IMG/VR virus record: IMGVR_UViG_3300050821_002043
Coordinates: 1-51,235 of that record
Length of the DNA: 51,235 bases
Direction: 5' to 3' (one strand)
Source: a virus
Shown in pieces: positions 1 through 6,299 of this stretch; within the stretch, counting starts at the first letter, position 1; each line of letters starts with the position of its first letter. The notes beneath the pieces were generated by a model. The model saw only the letters and a list, made by a program, of their open reading frames with translations. It had not been told where the DNA came from and made no database searches. The position numbers and the translations under genes were made by a program.

Positions 1-134
1 CCGCCTTCGCCTCCGCCTTCGCCTACGCCTACGCCTTCGCCTCCGCCTCCGCCTACGCCTTCGCCTCCGCCTCCGCCTACGCCTTCGCCTACGCCTTCGC
101 CTACGCCTCCGCCGACGCCTTCGCCTCCGCCGAC
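1..134. repeat. Hexanucleotide tandem repeat (GCCTWC/GCCTCC-type)
   Basis: About 22 consecutive six-base units of the form GCC-NNC (TTC, TCC, TAC, GAC). It encodes the Ala-X repeat of the overlapping gene. Such arrays can gain or lose units in frame and are prone to assembly collapse, so the true copy number may differ. Confidence 0.9.
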
Positions 135-254
135 TTTAAGAAGGCTAAGTTAGGTGACAAAGATCGACTGCTTTTACTTACTGCCCAAGTCGGAGTTGAT
201 TGCCTGAAAGAAATGAAAAGTCCCGGAACAAAGTGGTTACGTTTCGTTCGTTGA
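1..254 (+). CDS. Ala-X-Ala repeat protein, C-terminal part (5' end outside the window start)
   Basis: The frame starting at base 3 is open from the window edge to a TGA at 252-254. It encodes an alternating Ala-X repeat (X = Phe, Ser, Tyr, Asp) for about 43 residues, then a non-repetitive charged tail ending in KWLRFVR. Alternating-alanine proteins of this kind occur as hypothetical proteins in phages; their function is not known to me. Joining the window ends continues this frame exactly into the ORF that begins at 51157, giving a protein of about 110 residues. An L-type junction repeat follows four bases after the stop. The opposite-strand ORF over the same repeat is a low-complexity shadow. 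Confidence 0.65.
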   Translation, partial: AFASAFAYAYAFASASAYAFASASAYAFAYAFAYASADAFASADFKKAKLGDKDRLLLLTAQVGVDCLKEMKSPGTKWLRFVR

Positions 255-257
255 TAA

Positions 258-275
258 GCCTGTCTCCAACGTATG
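258..275 (+). repeat. Junction repeat, L type (short copy)
   Basis: GCCTGTCTCC followed by AACGT and the ATG of the next gene. It lies between the Ala-X gene stop and the lipoprotein start, matching the L-type core seen at other gene ends. Confidence 0.6.
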
Positions 276-440
276 AAAATCACCCTCGCTCTCGTTGAGA
301 TAACAATAATCTGCTTGCTAACGTCCTGCGGTACCGACATCGGCGCACCCGACTACGGGGCAAGAGAGATGCCAAAACAACTTGCCGGTGAGAGTCACGA
401 TCATTATTGGCAGCGGTTAAAAGAGGGGCATTGGTTCTAA
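273..440 (+). CDS. Small predicted lipoprotein (55 aa)
   Basis: ATG at 273, TAA at 438-440. The N-terminus is MKITLALVEITIICLL followed by TSCG, which reads as a signal peptide with a lipobox and Cys near residue 19. The mature part is short, polar and ends with HWF. It would be exported and lipid-anchored. Phage lipoproteins of this size can be superinfection-exclusion proteins, but nothing here proves that role. The start codon is directly preceded by an L-type junction repeat. It is too short for a standard 60-residue cutoff; support comes from the coherent signal sequence. Confidence 0.6.
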   Translation: MKITLALVEITIICLLTSCGTDIGAPDYGAREMPKQLAGESHDHYWQRLKEGHWF

Positions 441-455
441 AACTTTATGAAACGA

Positions 456-505
456 AACACTGAATGCGTGGCTGATTGCTGCGCGAGGAGATTAGAGGCA
501 ACACG
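456..505 (+). repeat. Junction repeat, R type (diverged)
   Basis: AACAC at 456-460, then a spacer and GCGCGAGGAGATTAG followed by CAACACG just before the ATG at 508. It is the same layout as other R copies, with GATTAG in place of GACAGG. A short ORF at 447 reads NTECVADCCARR across it, resembling the NTDDT...HARRQ peptide of other copies. Confidence 0.5.
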
Positions 506-507
506 TT

Positions 508-1059
508 ATGCAGACATTAAGATCAGATTACCTCAAACTTAGACCGATTGTTTTTCCGCCGTTTAACGAGAGACAAATCTATATGCACTCATTCGATGCC
601 TGCGACCCGTTCATGCCACAAGGATTTGAGGATTACATGCCAATCGTGTCCGATTTACTTGATGCGGCAAAAGTGAAAGACCGGCAAGTTCATGTCACGA
701 TTGACGAAAAGATTATTGAATCGGGAATGTCCCAGCGTCGCCCCGGCCCGCATGTTGACGGCTGCTTTACCGGACAGAATTGGGGACATTCAGGCTGGAA
801 TCACTATTGCAACAACATTCCTATTTTGAAGCGTATGGCGATCATTGTTGCCGCGTCAATTCCTGGTTGTCGAGCTTGGCGGGGACAATTTCGAGGCGAC
901 CCGAAAAACGATGGAGATTGCAGTCATTTCGTTCACGGAGAAGGAGAAGTCTTGCCCGCAAACACTGGATACCTTCTCTCTCCTGATTGCATCCACGAAT
1001 CAATGATTTTCAATGAAAAAACAAAAAGACAGTTTCTCCGAATTGCGTTTGCGGCCTAA
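508..1059 (+). CDS. Putative 2-oxoglutarate/Fe(II)-dependent oxygenase-like phage protein
   Basis: 183 residues. The pattern H82-V-D84 within RPGPHVDG, a distal H163 in the DCIHES segment and basic residues at R174/R178 in KRQFLRIAF fit the metal-binding HxD...H and cosubstrate-binding Arg arrangement of the double-stranded beta-helix oxygenases. If so, it would hydroxylate an unknown substrate in the cytoplasm using Fe(II) and 2-oxoglutarate. Alternative: a cupin-like protein of unknown function. The start at 508 follows a diverged R-type repeat. The assignment rests on the motif pattern alone. Confidence 0.5.
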   Translation: MQTLRSDYLKLRPIVFPPFNERQIYMHSFDACDPFMPQGFEDYMPIVSDLLDAAKVKDRQVHVTIDEKIIESGMSQRRPGPHVDGCFTGQNWGHSGWNHYCNNIPILKRMAIIVAASIPGCRAWRGQFRGDPKNDGDCSHFVHGEGEVLPANTGYLLSPDCIHESMIFNEKTKRQFLRIAFAA

Positions 1060-1064
1060 CGCGA

Positions 1065-1122
1065 ACAAGGGAGTGGAATCCTGATATGAAAAGCACGAGT
1101 GGATATACGGAGAAAACAAAAC
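1065..1122 (+). repeat. Junction repeat, L-like unit 1
   Basis: ACAAGGGAGTGGAATCC followed by a short spacer, AAGCACGAG and CGGAGAAAACAAAACC. It aligns along its length with the segment at 2094-2158 (ACAAGGGAGCGGAGTCC ... AAGCACCAACG ... GAGGAAAC). Both occur at gene ends. Confidence 0.55.
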
Positions 1123-1184
1123 CAGTGGCTCTACGACAAGCGCGGCAGAAAAGGGAAAAGGATTTTGGAAAAGAAGGATTTGGA

Positions 1185-1580
1185 ATGAGCAACACGGACG
1201 ACACAGGTGATAATCACGCGCGGAGACAGGCGAACCCAAGGCGCGTGCTTGTATGCGGAGGTCGCGATTTCAACGATTGGGACTGGATGAATGAAACGCT
1301 GACCTTTTACGCTTTTGGCGCTAGCGTGATAATTCACGGCGGAGCAAGGGGAGCTGACAAACTAGCCGGAGATTGGGCTAGAGCATCGGGAACCAGATGC
1401 GAAGTTTTTCCAGCACACTGGCAACTGCACGGAAGGCGAGCAGGGCCGATTCGGAATCAACAGATGATAGACGAGGGCAAGCCCGATCTCGTCATTGCAT
1501 TTCCGGGCGGCAACGGCACAGCAGATATGGTTAAGCGAGCCGTCAAAGCTGGAATCGAATTAGTTCAACCATTCGCATGA
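1185..1580 (+). CDS. SLOG-superfamily (YspA/DUF2493-like) nucleotide-binding protein
   Basis: 131 residues from the ATG at 1185, preceded by an AGAAGGA-type ribosome-binding site; an in-frame ATG at 1086 has a weaker context. Motifs are CGGRDF (24-29), HGGARGAD (51-58), AGPIRNQQM (86-94) and AFPGGNGT (105-112), the Rossmann-like SLOG fold of YspA-type proteins. SLOG domains are proposed sensors of nucleotide-derived ligands in conflict systems; a phage copy could bind or sequester such a ligand (inference). The first 16 residues are encoded by an R-type repeat and nearly match the N-terminus of the unrelated gene at 42964. An L-type repeat follows the stop. Confidence 0.8.
   Translation: MSNTDDTGDNHARRQANPRRVLVCGGRDFNDWDWMNETLTFYAFGASVIIHGGARGADKLAGDWARASGTRCEVFPAHWQLHGRRAGPIRNQQMIDEGKPDLVIAFPGGNGTADMVKRAVKAGIELVQPFA
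1191..1231 (+). repeat. Junction repeat, R type
   Basis: AACACGGACGACACAG, seven variable bases, then TCACGCGCGGAGACAGGC. It is near-identical to 42970-43010 apart from the seven bases in the middle. It encodes the N-terminus of the SLOG protein. Confidence 0.85.
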
Positions 1581-1593
1581 ACCCCAAAGACCA

Positions 1594-1657
1594 GCCCTGT
1601 CCCCAAAGGAAAGTTCAACACTTAAAGGCAACGCCTGAGGAAACAAAGAATTTTATG
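1594..1657 (+). repeat. Junction repeat, L type carrying RBS and start
   Basis: GCCCTGTCCCCAAAG at 1594, CAACGCC near 1629 and TGAGGAAACAAAGAATTTTA before an ATG at 1655. The TGAGGAAACAA...TTATGA block recurs at 2138-2159. The short ORF from this ATG (15 codons) runs into the R copy at 1663-1702, so 1594-1702 is the most complete L-R unit seen. Confidence 0.7.
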
Positions 1658-1662
1658 AATGA

Positions 1663-1702
1663 AACACCACAGCCTGAGAGCGCGAACGAGCGAGGAGATT
1701 AG
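1663..1702 (+). repeat. Junction repeat, R type (diverged)
   Basis: AACACCACAG ... GAGCGCGAACGAGCGAGGAGATTAG, followed by CGACACACAACG and the HAD gene start. It shares the GCGAGGAGATTAG ending with the copy near 480-495. Confidence 0.6.
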
Positions 1703-1717
1703 CGACACACAACGAAT

Positions 1718-2140
1718 ATGAACGAAAGCGGATGGATAGGAGTGGACTTAGATGGAACGTTGGCCAGATATGAAGGTTGGCGCGGCACGGAAATCATTGG
1801 CGAGCCGATTGAACCTATGATCGAAAGAGTTAAGCGATGGCTGGCAGCAGGGAAAGTAGTGAAGATTTTTACGGCTAGGATGCACGGTCACGGCATGCCA
1901 ATTATCGGAGGAGGCGTGGAGGACGTTAAGACGCCCATAGAGCAATGGTGTTTGAAGCACATCGGGCAAGTTCTTGAAATCACCAATGCGAAAGATTTCG
2001 GAATGATCGAACTATGGGACGACAGATGCATTCAAGTAGAAGCAAACACCGGAATCCCGATAGCGTCTTGTCGTGATAGAAAACGAAAGTCTTACAAGGG
2101 AGCGGAGTCCCAGCATGACAAGCACCAACGTTCACACTGA
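1718..2140 (+). CDS. HAD-superfamily phosphatase-like protein
   Basis: 140 residues. VDLDGT at 9-14 supplies the nucleophile Asp10 and acid/base Asp12, FTAR at 51-54 matches motif II, and WDDR at 100-103 fits the metal-binding motif IV, with Lys93 as a motif III candidate. This is the short cap-less HAD layout common in phages; it would hydrolyse a phosphoester in the cytoplasm, substrate unknown. The last ~20 residues (after GIPIAS) are low-complexity, basic and His-rich and are encoded by the L-like repeat at 2094-2158, so the C-terminus appears to have been extended by repeat sequence. The stop TGA is part of the next gene's ribosome-binding block. Confidence 0.75.
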   Translation: MNESGWIGVDLDGTLARYEGWRGTEIIGEPIEPMIERVKRWLAAGKVVKIFTARMHGHGMPIIGGGVEDVKTPIEQWCLKHIGQVLEITNAKDFGMIELWDDRCIQVEANTGIPIASCRDRKRKSYKGAESQHDKHQRSH

Positions 2141-2158
2141 GGAAACAATAAAATTATG
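2094..2158 (+). repeat. Junction repeat, L-like unit 2 carrying RBS and start
   Basis: ACAAGGGAGCGGAGTCC, AAGCACCAACG, then TGAGGAAACAATAAAATT and ATG at 2156. It encodes the HAD protein tail and initiates the next gene. It aligns with 1065-1122 at its left part and with 1636-1657 at its right part. Confidence 0.65.
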
Positions 2159-2368
2159 AGGGATTTGGAACACTCAGAGACGCGGGAGCAGCAAAGCGAG
2201 CGAACAGGCGCATTGCCTTGTCCGTTCTGCGGGATTGTATCAGAAAATACAACTGTAGGCACGATTTATCATCCCAACAACGGCTGTATGCTTGGCGGCA
2301 AAGTGTTTAGCAAGGAGTTTTGGAACAAGCGCGCCGCGCTAGTCTCCTCGCAAACCACGAAGGATTAG
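2156..2368 (+). CDS. Lar-like zinc-ribbon protein (70 aa)
   Basis: CPFC at residues 22-25, Cys44 and a closing FWNKRA (55-60) match the restriction-alleviation Lar-like family, which normally starts near the CPFCG and ends in a WNxR motif. Classical Lar modulates host type I restriction; that role is only inferred here. The ~20 residues before CPFCG are encoded by an R-type repeat and look like a repeat-derived N-terminal extension. The second CxxC of the ribbon is incomplete (one Cys), so metal binding is uncertain. Confidence 0.6.
   Translation: MRDLEHSETREQQSERTGALPCPFCGIVSENTTVGTIYHPNNGCMLGGKVFSKEFWNKRAALVSSQTTKD
2169..2209 (+). repeat. Junction repeat, R type
   Basis: AACACTCAGAGACGCGGG ... 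AAGCGAGCGAACAGGC, located at codons 5-18 of the Lar-like gene. Here it is read in a different frame from the copy in the SLOG gene. Confidence 0.65.
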
Positions 2369-2370
2369 AT

Positions 2371-2805
2371 ATGAATTGGAGTAATAAACACAGCGGCACG
2401 ATGGGGCATCAAGACGCGAGCAGACAGGTCACGCTTTCTGAGCGTAGATCAAAGTTTGTTTACGATGCCGCAAGATTGGCCGCGCAAGCTGCCGGTGCTC
2501 CGATTGTTCCTGTTCCGTGGGATGAGCGCGAAGAGCCGTTCAAGGCGCAATTCCGAGACGTGATTGACAAACAATGCTCCGACAAGCGTTCACGTTCGCC
2601 AGAGGAATTGCATGGCACTTGGATGGAAGCATATCTCACAATGGGTTGGAAATATGGCGAGACTTACAGCCGCGAAAACAAGATTCACCCCGATCTTGTT
2701 CCTTACGATGAACTCGGACAATTAGAGCGCGATAAGGATGCCGTATTCGTTGCCTTGTGCGAGATTGCGCAACAATGGATTTACGATTTGCCTGTCTGCT
2801 CGTAA
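2371..2805 (+). CDS. RyR-domain protein
   Basis: 144 residues from the ATG at 2371; an upstream in-frame start at 2320 lies inside the previous gene. Residues 84-118 carry WMEAY, GWKYG and HPDLVPYDEL, the signature of the RyR domain, a small fold shared with ryanodine receptors and found in prokaryotic proteins linked to nucleotide-ligand conflict systems. Its ligand is unknown. The gene is bracketed by perfect 12-bp inverted repeats: CGAGCAGACAGG near its start (2417-2428) and CCTGTCTGCTCG at its stop (2791-2802), so the C-terminal LPVCS is repeat-encoded. Confidence 0.75.
   Translation: MNWSNKHSGTMGHQDASRQVTLSERRSKFVYDAARLAAQAAGAPIVPVPWDEREEPFKAQFRDVIDKQCSDKRSRSPEELHGTWMEAYLTMGWKYGETYSRENKIHPDLVPYDELGQLERDKDAVFVALCEIAQQWIYDLPVCS
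2387..2428 (+). repeat. Junction repeat, R type
   Basis: AACACAGCGGCACGA ... AAGACGCGAGCAGACAGG in the N-terminal codons of the RyR gene. Its last 12 bases are the exact inverse complement of 2791-2802. Confidence 0.8.
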
Positions 2806-2836
2806 GAAAAACGCCAGCGCATGAACAAGAAAACCA
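2790..2836 (+). repeat. Junction repeat, L type
   Basis: GCCTGTCTGCTCG, the stop codon, AACGCCAGCGC, then ATG and AAGAAAACC. The first 13 bases are identical to 4774-4786. Confidence 0.8.
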
Positions 2837-3105
2837 AAATCAATCCTGTTGGTTCACAGCCGCAGGTTGAAGGAGAAAACCCTTCTGGATTTCGCGGTGA
2901 CAAATTCAAACCAAGTTGGAAAACCCCGTCGCTACCTAGCGAGGACACGGAGGTTTTGGACTGGCTACTTCAACAAAATGGAGGAATTATTTACTGCGGA
3001 AAGTGGGGCTGGAAATGCGAAACACCGGGCGGCTTAAAAGCAACAGGCCGAACAGTCCGCGAAGCAATCGACGCAATGCGTGGCAAGACAAAGGAGAAGG
3101 AATGA
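2821..3105 (+). CDS. Hypothetical protein (94 aa)
   Basis: Not recognised. The N-terminal third is polar and probably disordered. The C-terminal half (VLDWLLQQNGGIIYCGKWGWKC ... TVREAIDAM) is compact with a predicted beta-beta-helix pattern. The start lies inside an L-type junction repeat. The stop overlaps the next ATG as ATGA, so translation is probably coupled. Confidence 0.6.
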   Translation: MNKKTKINPVGSQPQVEGENPSGFRGDKFKPSWKTPSLPSEDTEVLDWLLQQNGGIIYCGKWGWKCETPGGLKATGRTVREAIDAMRGKTKEKE

Positions 3106-3272
3106 GCTTTTGCTGCAAAACTCCCTTCCGAGACTTCGCCAGTGCAAACTTGGCGTGTAACCGGAAATTAAAGAGTAGGCACAAACGCCGGGGGCCAAAG
3201 AAAGAACCAGTATGGTGCTCTATCTGCAATGCTTGGCACAGAAAAAATAAGGAGAACTGGGTAAAATGTTAG
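3102..3272 (+). CDS. Small Cys-containing basic protein (56 aa)
   Basis: Starts at ATG 3102 in an ATGA overlap with the previous stop; a longer frame from 3003 is unlikely because it would overlap the upstream gene extensively. The sequence is basic, with FCCK near the start and a CSICNAWH motif (CxxC plus His) and a terminal Cys, a possible small zinc-binding module. Function unknown. It overlaps the start of the glycosyltransferase gene by seven bases. Confidence 0.55.
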   Translation: MSFCCKTPFRDFASANLACNRKLKSRHKRRGPKKEPVWCSICNAWHRKNKENWVKC

Positions 3273-5068
3273 TCTGCTTCCCTTACAGTCTAGTAGATCA
3301 GGCACTAGCCGCAAAACTAGCCACTTGGATTCGGGAACTAGGCCGGAATGAAGGGCATTCGTGTTTAATAGTCAGGGACGTTAGATGCGATGAGCATCCT
3401 TCGATTGAACAGGATTTAGGATCGGTTTTTGATAAAGTAGAAACGATCAGGTACTCCGAACAAATAGACGGCTGGCCGCAGGGGGCGAACCTAATGTTTC
3501 AGGCCGCTGCTCGTTATATCGAGCACAAATATAGAACCCCGTTCCTATGGCTAGAGGCCGATTGCCTCCCATTGAAATCTGGATGGGTAGCAGAGATTAG
3601 TGCCGAACACAAAAAAGGTGGCAAGCCTTTTACGGGATTCAAAGTACAAGTCCCTAACGTCCCTATCCACATGTCAGGCATCGGCTGTTATCCGTGGGAT
3701 TTATGTAACCATGCGGGGACGATCTACCAGGCAACGGAGATAGCATGGGATGTACACGCCGCCCCCCAGATTGTACCAAGGATGCACCCTACTTCGTTGA
3801 TAGCGCACAGATGGAAATACCCGCCGTTCAAAAACCAAAGCGAAGTGGACAACCTTTTAGGTCAGATCGGGAACGCAGTTATATTCCATTCGGATAAAAG
3901 CGGGACTCTCCTTGATTTCCTTAGGGAGAGGCGGGCACCCCAACAAAACCCCGTACAGGTCAACCTAGAGCGTTCCAGCCCCGTTACAGACATCCTTATA
4001 AAGACGTATTCTAAAGATTTGCCTTGGCTGGCGTGGTGCTTGCGGTCGATAAATAAGTTCACTTCGGGGTTCCGCAAAACGATCATCATATCACCAGACG
4101 ACGATATGGGTTCGACGGATAAAATGGGCTACGATTGGCAGCAAAGATTTGAATACGGGATGGGAAATTCTAACCAAGATTTTTACCTTTCCCAGCAGGT
4201 GTTTAAGATGTATGCCGATACTTTTACAGACGCTAATTTCATACTTCATATCGACTCGGACACGATCTTTACCTGCACAGTAACCCCCGAAACCTATTTT
4301 CGGGACGGTAAGCCAGTAATAATGATGACCCCGATTGATCAAGCTCACCCTGACGAGCAACAAGCGTGGCGTAAGGTGATGAACAAGTTTATGGGTAAAC
4401 CTTCTCAGTTTGAGTTTATGCGAAGATTCCCCTTTGTTTACCCCCGGTGGGCATATGGATCGCTACGGGAGTTCTGCCTGCAACGACATGGGATAACGTT
4501 AGACAAATACATCATGTCCCAACCATACCGGGAGTTCTCGGAGTTTAACTGCATGGGATTTTATCTATGGGAAAATCATCGTGACAAATTTAGCTGGGTT
4601 GATACGTCAAACGTTCCAGAAAAAGACTGGCCTGAGTTAACGGTTGACCAGCGATTCTCTCATAACCCAATTCCGACTGAGGAATGGGATAAGATTTTAG
4701 GTGGTAGCGAAGTAATTGCTGACAGGAATAAAAACCCGTCCACGGGGGATGAAACGCTATCACCTAAAGCTTTGCCTGTCTGCTCGGCACCGCAAGCACC
4801 AACGGTTACGAGGAGAAAACCAAATCGAAAGACTCTGGGGAGTGAGGACAACAAAAGGTCGGAACAGATAAGCCCAAACGGAACTCCTGACCCCTCACTC
4901 CCCAACATCTTTTCTGAAGATCAACTCGCTAAAATCAAAACTACGGAGGATTTGATTATTTTTGGCAAATCCGATGATTTCATAAAACAGCTATCCAAGT
5001 ATTTTACTGATCCTTTATCCAAAGGACGGATTATCAAAAAGCTAAAGAGCTATCCAATAATCAAGTAA
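3266..5068 (+). CDS. Large two-domain glycosyltransferase-like protein with an embedded repeat
   Basis: 600 residues. Two GT-A-like segments are visible: an N-terminal domain with EAD at 97-99 inside FLWLEADC, and a second domain (about 243-480) with IDSD at 329-332 inside ILHIDSDTIF, the metal/nucleotide-sugar binding DxD type. It should transfer sugars from activated donors to an unknown acceptor. Residues ~503-520 (LPVCSAPQAPTVTRRKPN) are encoded by an in-frame L-type junction repeat at 4774-4826, and the linker just after it contains an 11-bp inverted repeat. Residues beyond ~540 form a separate helical tail. It begins a four-gene cluster with overlapping starts and stops. Confidence 0.7.
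   Translation: MLVCFPYSLVDQALAAKLATWIRELGRNEGHSCLIVRDVRCDEHPSIEQDLGSVFDKVETIRYSEQIDGWPQGANLMFQAAARYIEHKYRTPFLWLEADCLPLKSGWVAEISAEHKKGGKPFTGFKVQVPNVPIHMSGIGCYPWDLCNHAGTIYQATEIAWDVHAAPQIVPRMHPTSLIAHRWKYPPFKNQSEVDNLLGQIGNAVIFHSDKSGTLLDFLRERRAPQQNPVQVNLERSSPVTDILIKTYSKDLPWLAWCLRSINKFTSGFRKTIIISPDDDMGSTDKMGYDWQQRFEYGMGNSNQDFYLSQQVFKMYADTFTDANFILHIDSDTIFTCTVTPETYFRDGKPVIMMTPIDQAHPDEQQAWRKVMNKFMGKPSQFEFMRRFPFVYPRWAYGSLREFCLQRHGITLDKYIMSQPYREFSEFNCMGFYLWENHRDKFSWVDTSNVPEKDWPELTVDQRFSHNPIPTEEWDKILGGSEVIADRNKNPSTGDETLSPKALPVCSAPQAPTVTRRKPNRKTLGSEDNKRSEQISPNGTPDPSLPNIFSEDQLAKIKTTEDLIIFGKSDDFIKQLSKYFTDPLSKGRIIKKLKSYPIIK
4774..4826 (+). repeat. Junction repeat, L type, inside a coding region
   Basis: GCCTGTCTGCTCGGCACCGC, AAGCACCAACGGTTACG, AGGAGAAAACCAAAT. 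It is the fullest L consensus in the window, but here sits in frame within the glycosyltransferase ORF rather than at a gene border. Its first 13 bases equal 2790-2802. Confidence 0.85.
4837..4903. repeat. 11-bp inverted repeat in the glycosyltransferase linker
   Basis: GGGGAGTGAGG at 4837-4847 and its exact inverse complement CCTCACTCCCC at 4893-4903, 45 bases apart, immediately after the embedded L repeat. Confidence 0.75.
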
Positions 5069-5757
5069 TGCTACTCTTAGTCCAGACCTACACGGCAGCT
5101 AAGGAAACCTTAATAAGGCATTGGCCGTATTTCCTTAAATCAGGGGCGGATGAAATCTGGATTGTTACAACCACCGATGACAACGATCTATCTTGGTATC
5201 CAAAAGATGTTACCATTGTTAAAATAGGGAACAACTCTTACATCAACGGCGGACATTTACCGCAACGGTTGATCGACACGCTCAAAACAGGGCTAGGTAA
5301 CAAGACTAAATTCCAGCATATTTGTATCTGCGAATACGACACAGTGTTTTTTCATCCGCTCCCGATACAACGAATGGAGCACGCCGTAGCCGGTTACTAC
5401 GCTGGCGGTCAGACCTGGAATAGTAAAGCAAGCGCCTTCTATCATAATCCTTGGGTATTTTTCAGAGAAGCTGCAATCAAGTTTGTAGAAAAAGGACAGG
5501 AAGCTATTAACGAAGGGGTCTGCGGTTACCAAACTAACTCGGCGTTTGCAACTCCTGAAGGAAGCCCGGACGTTTTCGTTGGGTACGCGTGCGAGCACTA
5601 CGACATACCTATTCAGGGAAACGTATGGACGGAATATAGCCGAAACGATCTAAAGGGTAACGGTTACTTGGAAGAAGCGCGACAAGCATACCTAGGGGGA
5701 TACGATGTGATTCATGGTATTAAGACTAAGGAAGAATTAGAGTACATAACCAGATGA
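5068..5757 (+). CDS. Glycosyltransferase-like protein (229 aa)
   Basis: The N-terminus MLLLVQTYTAAKETLIRHWP followed by DEIWIVTT resembles GT-A folds, and CEYDTVFFHPLP (88-99) carries an EYD in place of the DxD. Its TAA/ATG junction with the upstream glycosyltransferase overlaps by one base, so it is co-translated. It probably acts in the same glycan pathway. Acceptor and sugar are unknown. Confidence 0.6.
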   Translation: MLLLVQTYTAAKETLIRHWPYFLKSGADEIWIVTTTDDNDLSWYPKDVTIVKIGNNSYINGGHLPQRLIDTLKTGLGNKTKFQHICICEYDTVFFHPLPIQRMEHAVAGYYAGGQTWNSKASAFYHNPWVFFREAAIKFVEKGQEAINEGVCGYQTNSAFATPEGSPDVFVGYACEHYDIPIQGNVWTEYSRNDLKGNGYLEEARQAYLGGYDVIHGIKTKEELEYITR

Positions 5758-6299
5758 GTAAATGGATTGTGGTTAGCCGATACAGAGAGCCGAACATGGA
5801 GTGGCTTAATCAGCTTGACCGATATTCTTGGAACGTATTCGTAGATGAAAAAGGGGATGATGAATCCCGAAACCATCCTGGTAGAGAAGCTTCAACCTAT
5901 CTCCAGTGGATTGTGGATCGCTACGATAGAATAGCTGGTGAAGAAGTCGTATTCTGCCAAGCCCAGCCGTTCAACCACGACCCCGATTTCCTGTCTCATA
6001 TCCACGATGAAAAGAAAATGTGGTTTGGCGAAATACATAAGTGTGATAAACATGGTTACCCGGCTTGCGATTTTTGCCCGCTCCATTCATGGTCGGATGT
6101 ATTCTGTCTGCCTAAACTGGAAGAGTACTCGTTTGTAGCGGGCGCTCAGTACAGAGTGTTTGACGAACAGATACTAGCCCAATCCCACGACTTTTGGAAA
6201 GCATTGCTATCCTTAACTAAGTTGAGACACAAATACAACATGAGCGCGTATATCCTTGAACGCCTCTGGCCGGTTATACTTGGGATTGAACTTGTATGA
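5754..6299 (+). CDS. DUF3431-like protein (181 aa)
   Basis: The segment HPGREASTYLQWIVDRYD, then VVFCQAQPFNHDPDFLSHI, matches the pattern of DUF3431-type proteins (NxGRE..TYL...YD...FxQgxPFxH), which accompany glycosyltransferases in metagenomic phages and bacteria and are thought to act on glycans. The HKCDKHGYPACDFCPLH insert is Cys/His-rich. ATGA overlap with both neighbours places it in the glycan operon. Confidence 0.55.
   Translation: MSKWIVVSRYREPNMEWLNQLDRYSWNVFVDEKGDDESRNHPGREASTYLQWIVDRYDRIAGEEVVFCQAQPFNHDPDFLSHIHDEKKMWFGEIHKCDKHGYPACDFCPLHSWSDVFCLPKLEEYSFVAGAQYRVFDEQILAQSHDFWKALLSLTKLRHKYNMSAYILERLWPVILGIELV

Noticed and set aside
101-340. Minus-strand ORF over the tandem repeat
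   Set aside because: Low-complexity shadow of the plus-strand Ala-X gene and lipoprotein gene.
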